Assembly (NCBI GenBank): GCA_016584495.1
Contig: WAID01000009.1
Location: forward strand, 1,302,001 to 1,366,000
Length of the DNA: 64,000 nucleotides
From: Celoporthe dispersa
Lineage: Eukaryota; Ascomycota; Sordariomycetes; Diaporthales; Cryphonectriaceae
Direction: 5' to 3'
Positions 47,337-58,964 of this stretch are shown one piece after another (positions within the stretch are counted from its first letter, which is position 1; every line of letters begins with the position of its first letter). The position numbers and the translations under genes are program-made. Under the pieces are notes generated by a model that was given only the letters and a program-made list of their open reading frames with translations, did not search any database and was not told the DNA's origin.

Positions 47337-49369
47337 ATGGCTCGGGATGTATGCGTCGATCTTGGCACCTTCAGAATCTCGAACGATCTGGACACGAATT
47401 TTGTGCTTGCCGTCCAGACTTCTGCGTCACTGTCTCTGCCAGATGACTATCCAGGCATCTCTTCGGCAGCCGAGCTGCGCGATCAAGTCAGATCTGGATC
47501 CATATGGGTCACCCGAGCTGCATCCTGCCAGTTCCAGCTACATGTCAGCTTTGCATGCCATCTCGACGACGGCTTGCGGGAAGATCTAGAATATGCCGTC
47601 ATCCGGGCTTTCGAGTCCCTTCCTGTGAGCATTTCTAGTCTCTGCGTTAATCCCAGCAATGGCCACATACTGAAGGCAATCAGGCATGGCATGTTCTTGG
47701 GCTGGATCTTCGACGGGAGTACAACGGATTCCATAGTCTTCCAGGCTCGAAGTCGCCATACCCTTATTCAGTACATCACACTCGACAGAACTCCGGCTTG
47801 GTTTGCCCCGGCCATGTGAAATGCGCCTATCTTTCCACCATATCTTGCAATTTGTTATTCGGTATGAAGAACGCAGTCGAAGACAAGATCCGGGTCGAAG
47901 CAGCGACCACATCCGAAGGGACAAGGATCGGGACTTCGTTGCTTCATACCCAACAACCTCGAATTCTCTTTGCGGGGCGTGCTCGTCTAGATGATGCTGC
48001 AGACCGGCTCATACCTCCTGCGAGAGATCTCGGGATGGTTCCTCGCAGGAATCCACCACGGAAAGCTCGAGGACCCATCGGAGACCAGCTTGAGTTATAC
48101 GACCTCGAATCAAACCTCCAGGAGGATAGGCTAGGGCCTCTGACGGACGTAGCGTTGAGCTTATTGCTCGGCTCCAGGAGAAGATTTGAGGGTATCCACT
48201 GCGTGAGGCCAAGCGACTCTGTGACGCTCCTTGACATCGCTCCAGCTGTCTGGAATGCCCACTACTTCCAGGTATGCGTTGAAGTCGTCCTCACTTGACC
48301 ACAAGTCTGACCAAAATTACAGGAAATTGCGGCCCGGGTCCAACTAGCACCTTTGATCTCGTCGGCACTCGGGAATTTGATCGACTCGAAATCGACCCAA
48401 CTGAGACAGAGACTGCAGAATCTAGCATCCGATCCAACTGCGGAGCTTCGCAAAGAGACGTTGCTACTCATTCTAAGGTCCACACCTGCACGTATCCCCA
48501 ATGTTCACCGTCCCAATCGTACACGGAGCAACGATCTACAGGAATCTGCCGAGGTCGCAGCGTTGAACACGCAAGCTCATGAATCCGGTACATCGCCTGA
48601 GCCAGACTCTGGTGACTCATCACAAAACTCATCGTCAACTCACACCACACTGTCCGCTGCTCAAGCTGATAGAGACGCCACTGTCTTAATGTCAAGTGTT
48701 ATGCAAGGCCATAGCTTATTATGCGAAGATCCTCCAACATATCATCAAGATCTACGTCCTGAGTTAAATGTCCAGCCAAGCATACGAAGATCAAAGTCTC
48801 CCCCGGGCAGAGCGTTCTTCGACCGTCGATCCAAACGGAGGCGCACGCAACCCTCTAGCCAGTTCCGAGCCGATGACAGCGTCGCTGCCCAAGCTGAAAA
48901 TTGCATATCGCACGGAGTGGACGTTCTCTCTCAGAATTGGGCGAGACAACAAACGCAGGAGCTCGTTAATATGGGCGTAGAGCCACTGGATGACGCAGCC
49001 ATGTACTCATTTGGGGAACGTCTTGAAGCATATCAAGGCTGTTCTGTGCCAGGAGAACCTCACGACCAAGACTTGGCCACAGCTGAAGAAGATATGGATA
49101 TTCAGTGCTATGGTCATTACGATGAGATGTATCTTGAAGCTGAGAAGGAACGGGCAGATTTGTTGGCCTGCGAGCAACCAGAAGCTGCTCCGCTCGCATC
49201 TCGATATTTTCAAGGCGTTAACAATTACCAACTTTACTCGCAAGACGAACAATTTTCTGAACAATTTTTGGCGCCCAGGTACCCATTTCCCAATTTCGAA
49301 TCTGCACGACTTCAGGATGTTGGGACCGATGGAGTTCACGAGTTCTATTGGCGGCGATGGCATGATTAA
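47337..49369 (+). CDS. Uncharacterised fungal protein, frame interrupted
   Basis: About 659 residues if two single-base extras are allowed. Exon 1 is 47337-48271, and exon 2 is 48323-49369 after a GTATGC...CAG intron. The ATG at 47337 gives MARDVCVDLGTFRISND. The first part (FVLAVQTSASLSLPDDYPGI, RSGSIWVTRAASCQFQLHVS) looks like an ordered alpha/beta domain and ends TLDRTPAWFA. The sequence then continues in a second frame (MRLSFHHILQFVIRYEERSR) and a third (ARLDDAADRLIPPARDLG). Removing one C from 47806-47809 and one G from 47918-47920 would link all three. Exon 2 is polar, with an NLS-like RRSKRRRTQP and Asp/Glu-rich segments, ending HEFYWRRWHD. I know no family. It may be intact with assembly errors, or a decaying gene. 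Confidence 0.6.
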
Positions 49370-50104
49370 TTATATGTTTGACACTTGTAGCGGGCGGGAC
49401 TTATGCATCCAGGCATTTTCATACAAATCAAGATTCTTCTATAGACCATCGTCAATTTGGCATGGGATCTCGGAGCGTTTCGAGTTTGGTGATGGAGGGG
49501 TGGAAATGATGGGTGATAGCCCCCGACGCCGTCACGAGCCGTGGCCATGGAGCACTTGTCAAGCCGGGTGGAGCTCTCAAAGCTGGCATCACGTTGTTAT
49601 GAGCTGGCAGGGCGGATGAGTATACATAAACGGGAGTTGCTATTGAATTAAGGGCTGACAATGGCGGATACATACTTGTAGACGACTTGCAAGCACCGGA
49701 TACACTACACTTTGGGGGGAGGGAGGGGGTGGAATGAATTCCAATTAGACTCGTCACTCATGTCCTTCTATTAACGCCCCCCAAAAATAGATCATCTACG
49801 TGCGCATTATATCTTTGCGGCAGCTCTGAGAAAGGAAAACCTAAACAAGACCAGTGCCCTTCGAAGATCCATGCAGCCAGGCACTTGTCACCACCATCGC
49901 CTGAAGTGGCACCCCCTCACAAGTCAGAATTGGTTACTCCCTAAACGAGTATGCTGAACCCAATTCGTCCACCAGGCCTAAAGACACCTGCTTCTACCAC
50001 CACATCATACACCCGTTCATAGACAACGCTGCCCATGCGCGGTGCCCGGGCTTAGTGTTGCGACCCTCCGTGGTCGGCATGACAGACAGAAAGGCAGGGC
50101 AAGA
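49370..50104. other. Intergenic between convergent 47.3-kb gene and 69-residue gene
   Basis: No gene supported; 3' flanks with a G-rich patch at 49712-49731. Confidence 0.6.
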
Positions 50105-50314
50105 TCATTTCTTGCCGCCGCCCTTCTTGTCGTCCTTCTTCTTCTTCTGCTCGGGCTTCAGGGTGACCCAGTGGATGTACCAGGCGAAGACGATCTGGGC
50201 GATGATGGCGAGCAGGACGACAACGAGGATGGTGAAGATGTAGGGCTGATCGTTGAGGACGTTGACGACCTCCTGAGTCGCGCCGATCTTGAGGAACCAG
50301 TCGAATTCACCCAT
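50105..50314 (-). CDS. Small single-pass membrane protein, 69 residues
   Basis: The ATG at 50314 gives MGEFDWFLKIGATQEVVNVL, then one strongly hydrophobic helix (IFTILVVVLLAIIAQIVFAW) and a very basic tail (KPEQKKKKDDKKGGGKK). The layout, a short acidic/amphipathic head, a single transmembrane helix and a lysine-rich end, is that of tiny ER or mitochondrial membrane subunits. The KK-rich C-terminus ends in GKK, which resembles but does not strictly match a KKxx ER-retrieval signal. No family recognised. Strong codon bias (nearly all third positions G or C) supports it being real and well expressed. Confidence 0.78.
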   Translation of the reverse strand: MGEFDWFLKIGATQEVVNVLNDQPYIFTILVVVLLAIIAQIVFAWYIHWVTLKPEQKKKKDDKKGGGKK

Positions 50315-51245
50315 TGTGTCTTGTTGATGATATCCCCTTGGGATTGGCGATCAGGTGGGCTGTAAGGAGTGTGTTTGCAACCGAGAGGAGATGGGCTGAA
50401 GCGACCGGGTTTATTCCGCTTGCCTGCAAGACGATGCGATGGGGGGGTATTAGGAAGAGAGGAGCAATGGTCCAGCCGATAATGATGACTATGGTGACGA
50501 TGGCGACAGCGAAAGATAGATTAAAAGGTCTTGGCGTAGGGACGGTCGAGAAAAAGAGAAAGGAGAAAGAAGAATAAAATCCAAGAGGTAGAAAGTCGTG
50601 TGTGAAGTAGCAACAAGATGACACAAACCCCAGTTCGCCCACCTGGTCTCCCCTGGCTGGGGGCCTGGCCCTCGCCAAACAGGAGAGGCGCCGCAACCCC
50701 TTCGAGGATCGAAACTCGGCGGTTTCAGAATTGCGGCAGACTTCAAATCATCCCACATTAGCTAAGCGCCGAGCCCACTGGTCCGCGTGCGCATGTCGTC
50801 CCCGTCTTTGGTGGGCGTTGCTATGCTATTTGCCAGCCTCGTCCCCCCCCCCTGAGTCGATCCTTAAGTCGTCTCCGTGACGGTTGCGCGGCATGCTGGG
50901 GTTTTTCTTGGTCGAGGGTGGGCAAGAGGATCTGAGGAGCGTGGGTTGAGCGAGGTTCGCGGGCAGGGGTCGGGATTAGGTCATCCTCTACTGTAACTGT
51001 AGGCTTGGATAGTGGGTTAGGCCTTTTAGGGCCTGTAGGCCTGGTGGTGGTCAGTGTACATTAGTGTGTACCGTTTGCTTCTCAGCTTAGTCACCACTCT
51101 AGACAGAGACCCCTGTCGAAAATTTGGGCATTGGAATATCGCGAGAGCTGCGATGCTAGCAAAAGCCCGGCTGGTGCACACGACAACGTCCTCACGCGCC
51201 CCATTGCAAGCGACCTACGCACGCCCGCCCTGACAGTCGGCAGTC
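50315..51245. other. Intergenic between divergent 69-residue gene and uS5m
   Basis: No gene supported. Leader/promoter of the small membrane protein (50315-50600) and promoter of uS5m; a C run lies at 50845-50853. No clear element. Confidence 0.5.
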
Positions 51246-52912
51246 ATGAGTGTGGCAACACCAGCTGCCAGTCGCCTGCTCTGTAGGTCGCTGGCAGCCA
51301 ACTCGGCCAAGACCTCGAGCCGCGCACTCGCCGCCTCGAGAGCACCGTCGTCACCTTCACCTGGCCACCACCACCAGCAGCAACGGCACCAGCTCCACAC
51401 GACCCCTCCGCTCGCCGGCCGTAGGAAGCGCTCGCCTTTCCGAAATGTCAAGGCCGAGAAGATGGGCCTGCTGGACCCAGAGCGGCCCGAGGTGATGCAG
51501 AACTTTAAGAACAACATCTCGGCCGACTATGATGGCGCAGACCTCGAGGCGCTGCGCAGGCGGTATACTCCCGAGCAGCTCGAGGCGCTGCAGCTTGGCG
51601 AGCACGCCATCTCGGCCGAGGACCTCGTCGTCCAGGGCCGGCTGCGCAACGACCCCTACCGCATGATGTACCACGACGACTTCGCGACGGTGCGGCCGCA
51701 CGTGGACAAGCGGGTGCGGAGCGGCAAGCCCGTGGATACGTCGGCGCGCTTCATGACGCCGGACGAGTTCGGGGATGACTTCCTCGAGTTTGTGCGCGAG
51801 CTCGACGTGCAGCACGGCGAGAGCAAGGACGTCATCGACATGGAGCAGGCGCTGGGCCTGTACGAGGAGATGCGGAGCAAGATGCTGAGCAGGGGCGACG
51901 GGAAGCCGCCTACGAAGCGCGAGCTGATCGAGGCCATGGACCGGATCATCGGCACCCCGGAGATGCCGAACCTTTCTGAGCTCGTGAAGGGGAGGAACGA
52001 GGCGGAGACGGAGCAGGCGGAACCTGAAGAGGAGGCAGCTTCCGAGGAGGGAGGGCTCAGCGAGGCGGACATCAAGGCGGGCGCCATGACGGAGCTGACG
52101 ACGTACAAATACCTGATGGAGCGCAACTCGATGACGGGCTTCGACGGCGGCATCAACGACACGGCGCTCGCGCCTGAGCTGCCCGAGAAGATCCCCGGCG
52201 TGGCGGGCCTGTATAAGCAGCAGATGGACGAGTCGGACGCGATGCTCGACCCTGAGGGCAAGTACCAGGAGCTCAAGAGGCAGACGGGCATGAGCACCAA
52301 GGAGATCATCAACATCTTCAACAGGCACTGCAAGGTCCTCGTCCGACGGTACGTCTCCAACCAGACGCGTCTGGGCAAGATCCGCAGCTCCTACGTTCTC
52401 GCCATCGCGGGCAACGAGAACGGCCGGCTAGGCATGGGCGAGGCCAAGTCGGTCGAGACCGAGACGGCGACGCAAAAGGCCAAGCTGATGGCCATCCGGA
52501 ACATGCAGCCCATCCGGAGATACGAGGACAGGACCATCTACGGCAATGTGGTGGGCAAGGTCGGGGCCACCGTTGTGAACCTCTACGCGCGGCCACCTGG
52601 TATGTTGCATCTGACTCCATGATCTTTTTTTTCTTCTTCTTTCTTTCCCACTCATGGCTATTGGGTCGGTTCTATGCTGACAACGTGAAAGGATTTGGTC
52701 TTCGCGTCTCCCACCGCTTCTTCGAGATGGCTCGAGCTGCAGGCATCTCGGACCTGGCAGCAAAGATGCCCCGGTCCCGCAACCCCATGAACTCTGTCAA
52801 GGCCTGCTTTCAGGCCCTGACCAACCAGCCGGATCCCGAGCAGATCGCCCGAGGCAGAGGCAAGAAGCTTGTCGATGCGAGAAAGGTATACTATGGTGGT
52901 GCCGTACATTAG
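51246..52912 (+). CDS. Mitochondrial small ribosomal subunit protein uS5m
   Basis: Exon 1 is 51246-52599 and exon 2 is 52692-52912, giving 524 residues. A mitochondrial presequence rich in Arg, Ser and Ala (MSVATPAASRLLCRSLAANS) is followed by a long fungal-specific helical and acidic extension (residues about 60-340). The S5 fold is at the C-terminus: an S5 double-stranded RNA-binding-like region with RRYVSNQTRLGKIRSSYVLA and AGNENGRLGMGEAKS, then the C-terminal S5 domain across the splice (NLYARPP to GFGLRVSHRFFEMARAAGIS), with DLAAKMPRSRNPMNSVKACF. Bacterial S5 lacks the N-terminal extension, which is usual for fungal mitoribosomal homologues. It acts at the mRNA entry and decoding accuracy region of the mitoribosome. 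Confidence 0.9.
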
Positions 52913-53234
52913 ACAAGACAGCGAATCTGTACAAATCTCTGTATCATCTGCCCGGTCCGTCGTCGTCAGGGGTCGGTCCCTCGAGGCGGGATCTCATCTT
53001 GTGATTGTGTCTCACGTCGTCGCTGATACCCCGAACTGCTCTTCTCCTGGTGAGATGATGTCGCTCTAGGGTGTAGCATATCGTGCTGATCCCATGGCAT
53101 CACCCCTCATAGGTCGTCCAGATGTCATGCCTCCTCTTCAGCGGCTTTATTCGCCATGTAGTGACCCGGCACAGTAGTAGTAGTGCCCCGGAGGAAAACG
53201 TCTTGTGTTTGTGTGATTCTTCGTCATGTGCTCT
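52913..53234. other. Intergenic between convergent uS5m and DAD3
   Basis: No gene supported; 3' flanks of the two genes. Confidence 0.6.
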
Positions 53235-53612
53235 TCATTGCTGCGCCTGGTTGCCCCAGTCTAACTCTTGCTGCAACACGATGCTGTAGACGCTCGTCTT
53301 GAGAAGCGTGAAGACCAGGCTCGTCTTGCGCTCGAGCTCGCGCAGGCCGTCGAGGATCTCGGTCGTCGGCTGGGCTGCCATGGTGTCGAGGATAGAGGCC
53401 AGCTGTACAAGAGAATAACGTCAGCGACATACAAACACAGATGTCCGGGTCTTCATCGCGACGAGCGAGAGAGTTAGGTCGGGAATTGGATCCGGGGGCG
53501 GATCGGTCTTCACCTTCTTCATGTTATCCGCAAGTCGTACGTATTCGTCAATGACCTCCTGCTCTGTAGGCGAGAGCTCTTCGCCTGGGGAAAGCAGCGC
53601 GCGGTCGTCCAT
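53235..53612 (-). CDS. DAD3: DASH/Dam1 complex subunit DAD3
   Basis: Small subunit of the fungal DASH ring that couples kinetochores to spindle microtubules. Exon 1 is 53514-53612 and exon 2 is 53235-53402, joining in phase (DNMKK to LASILDTMAAQ), 88 residues. The ATG at 53612 (MDDRALLSPGEELSPTEQEV) was chosen over an upstream TTG. The body matches the family: EVIDEYVRLADNM in the first exon, then QPTTEILDGLRELERKTSLV and FTLLKTSVYSIVLQQELDWG. It is divergent from the COG7-like gene across 399 bases. Confidence 0.92.
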
Positions 53613-54011
53613 GATATTGAGCGCTGATGATGGGTTCAATCGTGGCGAGGTAAGAGTCGCGTGTTTAAAAGCTGCGAGACGCGTCGCGAAGAGATAGACA
53701 AAGATAGAGGGTGAGAACGAGGTACGGATCTGTAGTTCTGACGTGGGGTAACTTCTTTAGCGGGACCCCAAGGTTCCGCTTACGGCTTTACGTGCAGGTG
53801 AGAAAAGGGTACTCCTCTCCCTGCCTATTTCCGGTGAAAAGGTAAGTACCTCCCCATGCCTATTGCAATGAACAACTAAACTCCCTGACCTAGCATCCAT
53901 CTCACTCACGACGCACCGCCATCGTATCGCCTTTGGCAGGTTCGAAGGCTCACATAAATATGCAACACATGTGACCCTGAGCTCTAGTTTCCCTCTATCC
54001 TTCCAGCAGAG
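53613..54011. promoter_or_regulatory. Divergent promoter region, DAD3 and COG7-like gene
   Basis: The 399 bases separate the two start codons. No specific element recognised. Confidence 0.5.
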
Positions 54012-55156
54012 ATGTCCTGGGACTCCAAGACCGCCTCACGGCGCAGGCAAAACTCCAGCGCCGCCTCGACACGCTCACGAGGCCTCTCATTTCACATGCG
54101 CAACGCCTCAAAGTCCATCACCAACCCCCCACAACCGCCCGTCAAGATCGAACCAAAGTCCGCCCACACCTCCGACCCCTTCCTGCAGCCCTTCCTGTCT
54201 CCAGCTTTCGACGCAGCAGAGTACCTCAACTGCACCCTACCGCCCCTACAGGGGTCATCATCATTGCCCCTACGGACGTCCACCACGACGGCGCCGGCCC
54301 TCCTGGCCGACCTGTCGACAGATGCACAAACCCTCGTCACGCAGCTCAACGCTCACACGACAAGGCTGACGGGCACGCTGACCCAGCTCACAGAGGACAT
54401 CCTGCGCTCCGGCAGCCGGCTGGCGTACGAGGTCGAGCTGCTGCGCGGCGAGACCCTCAGCCTGTCCGAGGCGCTGGCTGAGGGTCCCCTGCGCGCCGAC
54501 CTGGAGCGCTTCGCCCCCGCAGGCCTCGTGAGCGCCACGGCGGCGAGCACGCGGCGAGCCTCGCTCGTGAGCAATGGTGTCGCTGGGGCGATGGCGACCA
54601 CACCGGCGCCGGATGCGGATCTTTTTCCCCGTGCCACCTACCCCAGCAGTTGCGGCGGCGGGCGCGGGCGCAGTGGATGGCGGCAAGGGAGAGGAGGAAC
54701 CTCCTTACATCTCGCAGCTGCGCACACTAACGCTCGTGCGAGCCCGGCTCGACGCGGTCATCAAGACGTTTGGCGAGGCGATGGAGTTTGTCTTCCCGCC
54801 AAGTGAGATCTCCGTCTCGTCCGGGTTCTTGTCCGTGTCAGCGCCCGACTTTCCAGATCGGCACTCAAGCAGCGCGGAGCAGGTCAGCACGGAGGACCGG
54901 GGCCAGCAGGTGCTACGCCGCATCCGGGAGGAGGTCTCGAGCTTGCTGAAGGTTGGCGCCGGGCCGGGGGGTAGTCACGAGGAGAGGCTGAAGGGCGTCG
55001 AGGACGCGACCCGCAGGGTGGAGGAGATCAAGGGGCTGAGCGTGGTGTGGAAGGGCACGGCTGAGGAGAAAGGCAGGCAGAGGTTTGTGGACAGCCTCTC
55101 GAAGATGGTGGAGGATAGGCACCGGGAGCTCATGAGGGAGGTGGAGAGCCAGAGGG

Positions 55157-55191
<35 letters not shown>

Positions 55192-55341
55192 CAACAACAG
55201 GCGAGAAATAAACAGGATGGGGCTGCCTTGAGGAGGGAGCAGGGAGGTAGTCCGGCGGACGCGACTACGGCCGAGTCGAGAGGCTCGCTCGGTGGCTATG
55301 GGTTCATGAACCAGTGGCAGAAGATAAGAGGTGGTTTGTGA
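54012..55341 (+). CDS. Conserved oligomeric Golgi complex subunit, COG7-like
   Basis: A tethering-complex subunit for retrograde vesicle traffic in the Golgi. Single exon, about 442 residues, starting MSWDSKTASRRRQNSSAAST. A disordered basic N-terminus precedes FDAAEYLNCTLPPLQ, comparable to the FDVKEWIN opening of human COG7, and a helical region (TLVTQLNAHTTRLTGTLTQL, SRLAYEVELLRGETLSLSEA). The second half has ISQLRTLTLVRARLDAVIKT and FGEAMEFVFPPSEISVSSGF, then coiled-coil (RRVEEIKGLSVVWKGTAEEK, MVEDRHRELMREVESQ) and a polyglutamine run. The frame shifts by +1 at CTTTTTCCCC (54621-54630); one base fewer there links both halves. Assignment to COG7 rather than COG5 rests on recalled similarity and is moderate. 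Confidence 0.75.
55157..55200. repeat. CAG/CAA repeat coding polyglutamine
   Basis: About fifteen glutamine codons, first CAG then CAA, near the end of the COG7-like gene. The codon switch makes the tract less prone to slippage at its 3' end. Confidence 0.9.
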
Positions 55342-55835
55342 GAGCGCGAGGGCCTCTCAAGTAGGTAGATATGGAGGGAGGGAGAGAGAGAGAGGTAGTG
55401 TGTTGCCTATGAGATACTTGGCCTTGGTGATATCGCCTTCCCTCGACGATCATCTACCATGTTACCTACTATGAGAGGTGAATACGCATTACTCACAGCC
55501 TTCGACCACAAGGTAACCGTGAACATTGTTTGATGTCCTTGAAGTATTCGAAATCATTTCATCTCCCTACCAGATGCTAGCCGACTTCCGTCTGCAGTCT
55601 CATTCCCCTGGAAACCTGGCAGCCTTGCATGTCGAAGATTGAACGCCGAATCCATGTAACCCCTGGTGCGGTATTGTTTAATGTACAGAAAGATCAACCC
55701 GGAGTTTCCAGTCGCGCAGCCCTGCCAACCAAAAAGACTCGTACAATTCCGATCTCTGTCCACCGTTTTGCTGTTTTCGGGTGTGCGATGAAAGGAGACC
55801 ACCGCTGTCGTGACCCTAGAGGGTGGTACAGACTA
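55342..55835. other. Intergenic between convergent COG7-like and carrier genes
   Basis: No gene supported; 3' flanks only, with a GA-rich patch at 55374-55394. Confidence 0.6.
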
Positions 55836-57357
55836 TCACTTCTCGTAGTCCTTGAGCGCATTGATGCGCTTCTTCAGAACTCGAATGACGAGAAGAAGAT
55901 GGCGTTCACTGCGCAGGACCGGCCCATCGACACGCCCAGTCCTCTGTACATGTGTCTCCGGAAGAACTCGATCTTCACGGGAGGCACCTTCTGGCCTCTG
56001 GAGTACATCAGACAGTTGCGCTGGTAGATACTCTTCGCAGAGTCAATCGGATCTGCACAAACAGACGTTAGTCTCGACATCTTGGGAGAAGAATAGTCAC
56101 ATCGTGCTCACATATCATTGCCCAGGACACGATACCGCAGAGACCGCCTGCCACGAGGACCGCCAGAGGGTTGGAGTGGGTACCGTCGCCACCAAAGGTT
56201 GTCAAGAGCTGCTTGCTGCTCTCGTAGGTCATGAAGTAGATGCCGGTTCCAAGCGAGTCCCTCACTGCACCCAAGGTTAGTACAAATAATAATGAGCCTG
56301 AGAAAATACTTGTTCGGGTCCGCCCCTCCCCCAGTGCTTGCTTCACTCGACCCAAGAGAAAGGGGGAGGACAGGGCAGCCGAATTCAATCACGTACGCAA
56401 ATGTAGATTGAATCCGGTGTACAAGCCAAAGGGCCCACGGTGCCGCATGATGTTTGCCATCGTCTTGAGTGTTCCCTTGTTCTGGTATGTGGCGGCAATC
56501 TTGTAACTCTCGGGGCGAGGGCAGTTTTTTCGGTCGGCGAGGAGGACAGACACTTGGGCGCTCAATTTCGTGAGCTCAAACGGGCCTATGAAGCATCAGT
56601 GCCTTGAAACGAGTGGGACAGCGAGGCATAGGCCGGAGATGTAGGACCGAGGGACACTTACATGCGATCAATGTAATACAAGAACCAGCTGTAGCACCCG
56701 CCGCACCGAAACAAGCGACTGAGGTCAGATTTGGATAAGTCCCCTTCTTGTTGACATGGCCAAGAACGTCGATATCGAAATTCCTCTTCAGCCAGGCCGA
56801 GTATACGTATTTCGACCGTTGGTAAATCGAGAAGGAGACGGTTCGGACCAGAGTGATGCTTGCCAAGGGGGCAGTCACACCTAAAGACGTGGTCAGAGAG
56901 AGGGGGGGTCAGCACATTGAAGATCTCAGCTCCCGTATGTATTGTGCGATAAAGTGAGGAGTGTCAAAAGTGAAGTGTGCACAGCCTTACCCCGAAAGAA
57001 GCCCCTCAGTTTCTCGGTCTGGTAGGTATGCCGTACGCAATCCACAAATCCAGAGTACTTGTAGGTCTGCATCCGCGTCTTGACGCTATCGAGGGGGAAA
57101 GTCGCCAGGGTGGACAGGACACTGGAGGCACTGGCTGCCACCTCTATCCTGTACCGCTTGATGAACCTCGTGTGCTCGTGGGAGAGGTGCTGCTTCGCCT
57201 CTGCCTGGGCGCCTGTGGTGCTGTCCGCTACTGGTGCATGCTTCTCGCCCCTCCTGGCCGTGTTCCCGCCGCCGCCGCTGCTGCTGCCTTGTGAAGGCAT
57301 GGTCGGTGGCTGGAGCCTGGTACCATCTTGTTGGAGGGATATAAGCTCAGCCGGCAT
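55836..57357 (-). CDS. Mitochondrial carrier family protein
   Basis: Exons 56991-57357, 56662-56880, 56397-56585, 56112-56264 and 55836-56052 give about 381 residues. Each of the three carrier repeats shows its signature: FPLDSVKTRMQ, CPFELTKLSAQ and YPIDSAKSIYQ. Six membrane helices are implied, with the matrix-side contact motifs present. The first ATG is 57357 (MPAELISLQQDG); a second at 57300 (MPSQGSSSGGGG) is equally plausible. The N-terminal 60 residues are polar, longer than in most carriers. Exon 5 reaches a stop at 55874 (FFSSFEF), but one base inserted near 55876 would continue the frame with LKKRINALKDYEK to a stop at 55836. The substrate was not recognised; contact-site residues would have to be read from an alignment. 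Confidence 0.85.
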
Positions 57358-58964
57358 GCTCTCTGGCAGTAATAGGCCGTGTAGTGCAGCCGCCTCTAGA
57401 CAATGGTCCCAGAAACTGAGACCAAAGCCGTCGATGCGGTCGCGATACGGCCAATTGCCAGCAGGAGGAGTTCCATGAAGGGACCCCTCTACGCGTGGGC
57501 TGTGGTCAGTCGCCGACGATGGCTCTCGATCTCGATCTCAATAACGAGCAGGACGTTGTATGGACTGGGTCTGGGCGATGGGATGGAATGGGACAGATTG
57601 AGGCTCAGAAGAGGGAGGACGGTAGGGGAGGAGGAGGCCAGGCTCGAGCTCAAGATGCTGGTGCAGAAGTAGGAAGGGGGACCGATATGCTGCTAGTGGG
57701 CGTTATCATTATCACGGCCCATCTGGTACCATGGCACTCTATACTGTGTGTGCAGTGACTAGTGGTAAGTGGTGATGGCAGCGGGCAGCACACTGCTGCT
57801 CCCGTGGGTTGAGACCCTTCGACCCCGCAATAACGGGACGTGCACAAAGAAGTGATGACAGTGGAGCAGCTCTGAAGCTCCTCAGGCGGAGGGCGCTGAT
57901 TCGCCAGGTCCTCCCCCTCACCCTCCCCCCTGCCTCCCTGTGGTAGCGTACATGCTAATGGTAGCTCTATGCTCCCGCTCCCCACAGGTGACGACAGGTA
58001 CTCTATCTCAACTGGCTGGACCTCATCAGCCTACTACCCCGTACCCAGCGATCCATCAAGCCCAAGATCCACCATCCTCCCGCCGCAGGCCCTCCCCCCC
58101 AAAAAACCCAAAAAAACCACACCATCCTCGACTCGTATTGAAACCGTGCAACAACACAACGTTCTATATCTAGGACGAAATCTGCCCAGTGTCATATGCC
58201 AGCTCTCCTGATGTCGAGGGCTCGTCCCGAGACGGCGTGGAGGTCAGGGATCTGCTTCGATCGGTCCAGGCCTGTACCACCCGCACAATGCAGCTCGCCG
58301 AATTGGGCATAGGATTTATGAGGATTGGTGGTGCGAGGGCTGATCGTGCAGCAGGTGCCGGCTGTAGGGGCTTGCAAGTGCCTCCCTCCTCTGCTGCAGT
58401 GCACACTACAGCACCACACCTCGGCACATGTCCGCTACTGGCTGCACACAACCAGACGTCATCAAGCAGCAACCCGACTCGTCAGGGAGTCCGAAAGTTG
58501 TCATGGCGAACGCCAACATGCTACATGGAGCACGCGGGCTCACCAGAGCTATCGCCCCGGTTCCCGACATCATGAGAGCTCTGGCTGATCTTGTCTCTTG
58601 GAGAGCATCTTGATGTGCAGCGCAATTCGAAACGAGCCGAGTTTTAGCAAGCATCACCTGCTACGAAACTGAGCATCGTCAAAAGAAGAAAAAAAATCAA
58701 CAGTAGCATTCCTGTTATTTCCTTCTTCTTTTCTCTCTATCCGATTTTTTCTTTCTTTCACAAGGCCATTCTTGCAAGTGTGGAGGCAAGAATGGTATAT
58801 CTATGCAGAGTAGCTCATTTGTACTCACGCCACCTATCGCTCGGTATTGTCCTGAGACTTGGACGATTCTAGATTCAGACAATCTTAGAGCTCACTTGAC
58901 GTGTTGATAGGGAGTCAAGCAGCAAGACACGATGAAAGCTGATTCAGTTCTCAGTTGTACCTCC
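57358..58964. other. Intergenic, carrier promoter side and DUF7708 gene 3' side
   Basis: No gene supported. Proline-rich frames at 58030-58580 lack coding signs. The right end is the 3' flank of the DUF7708 gene with a hairpin at 58766-58795. Confidence 0.5.
58766..58795 (-). other. 10-bp perfect stem-loop 3' of the DUF7708 gene
   Basis: CCATTCTTGC (58766-58775) and GCAAGAATGG (58786-58795) are exact reverse complements with a 10-base loop, about 170 bases beyond the stop codon. A 3' UTR structure is possible. Confidence 0.6.

Noticed and set aside
57500..58620. Several overlapping open frames between the carrier and DUF7708 genes
   Set aside because: Mutually overlapping on both strands, proline/serine-rich, no splice-consistent extension.
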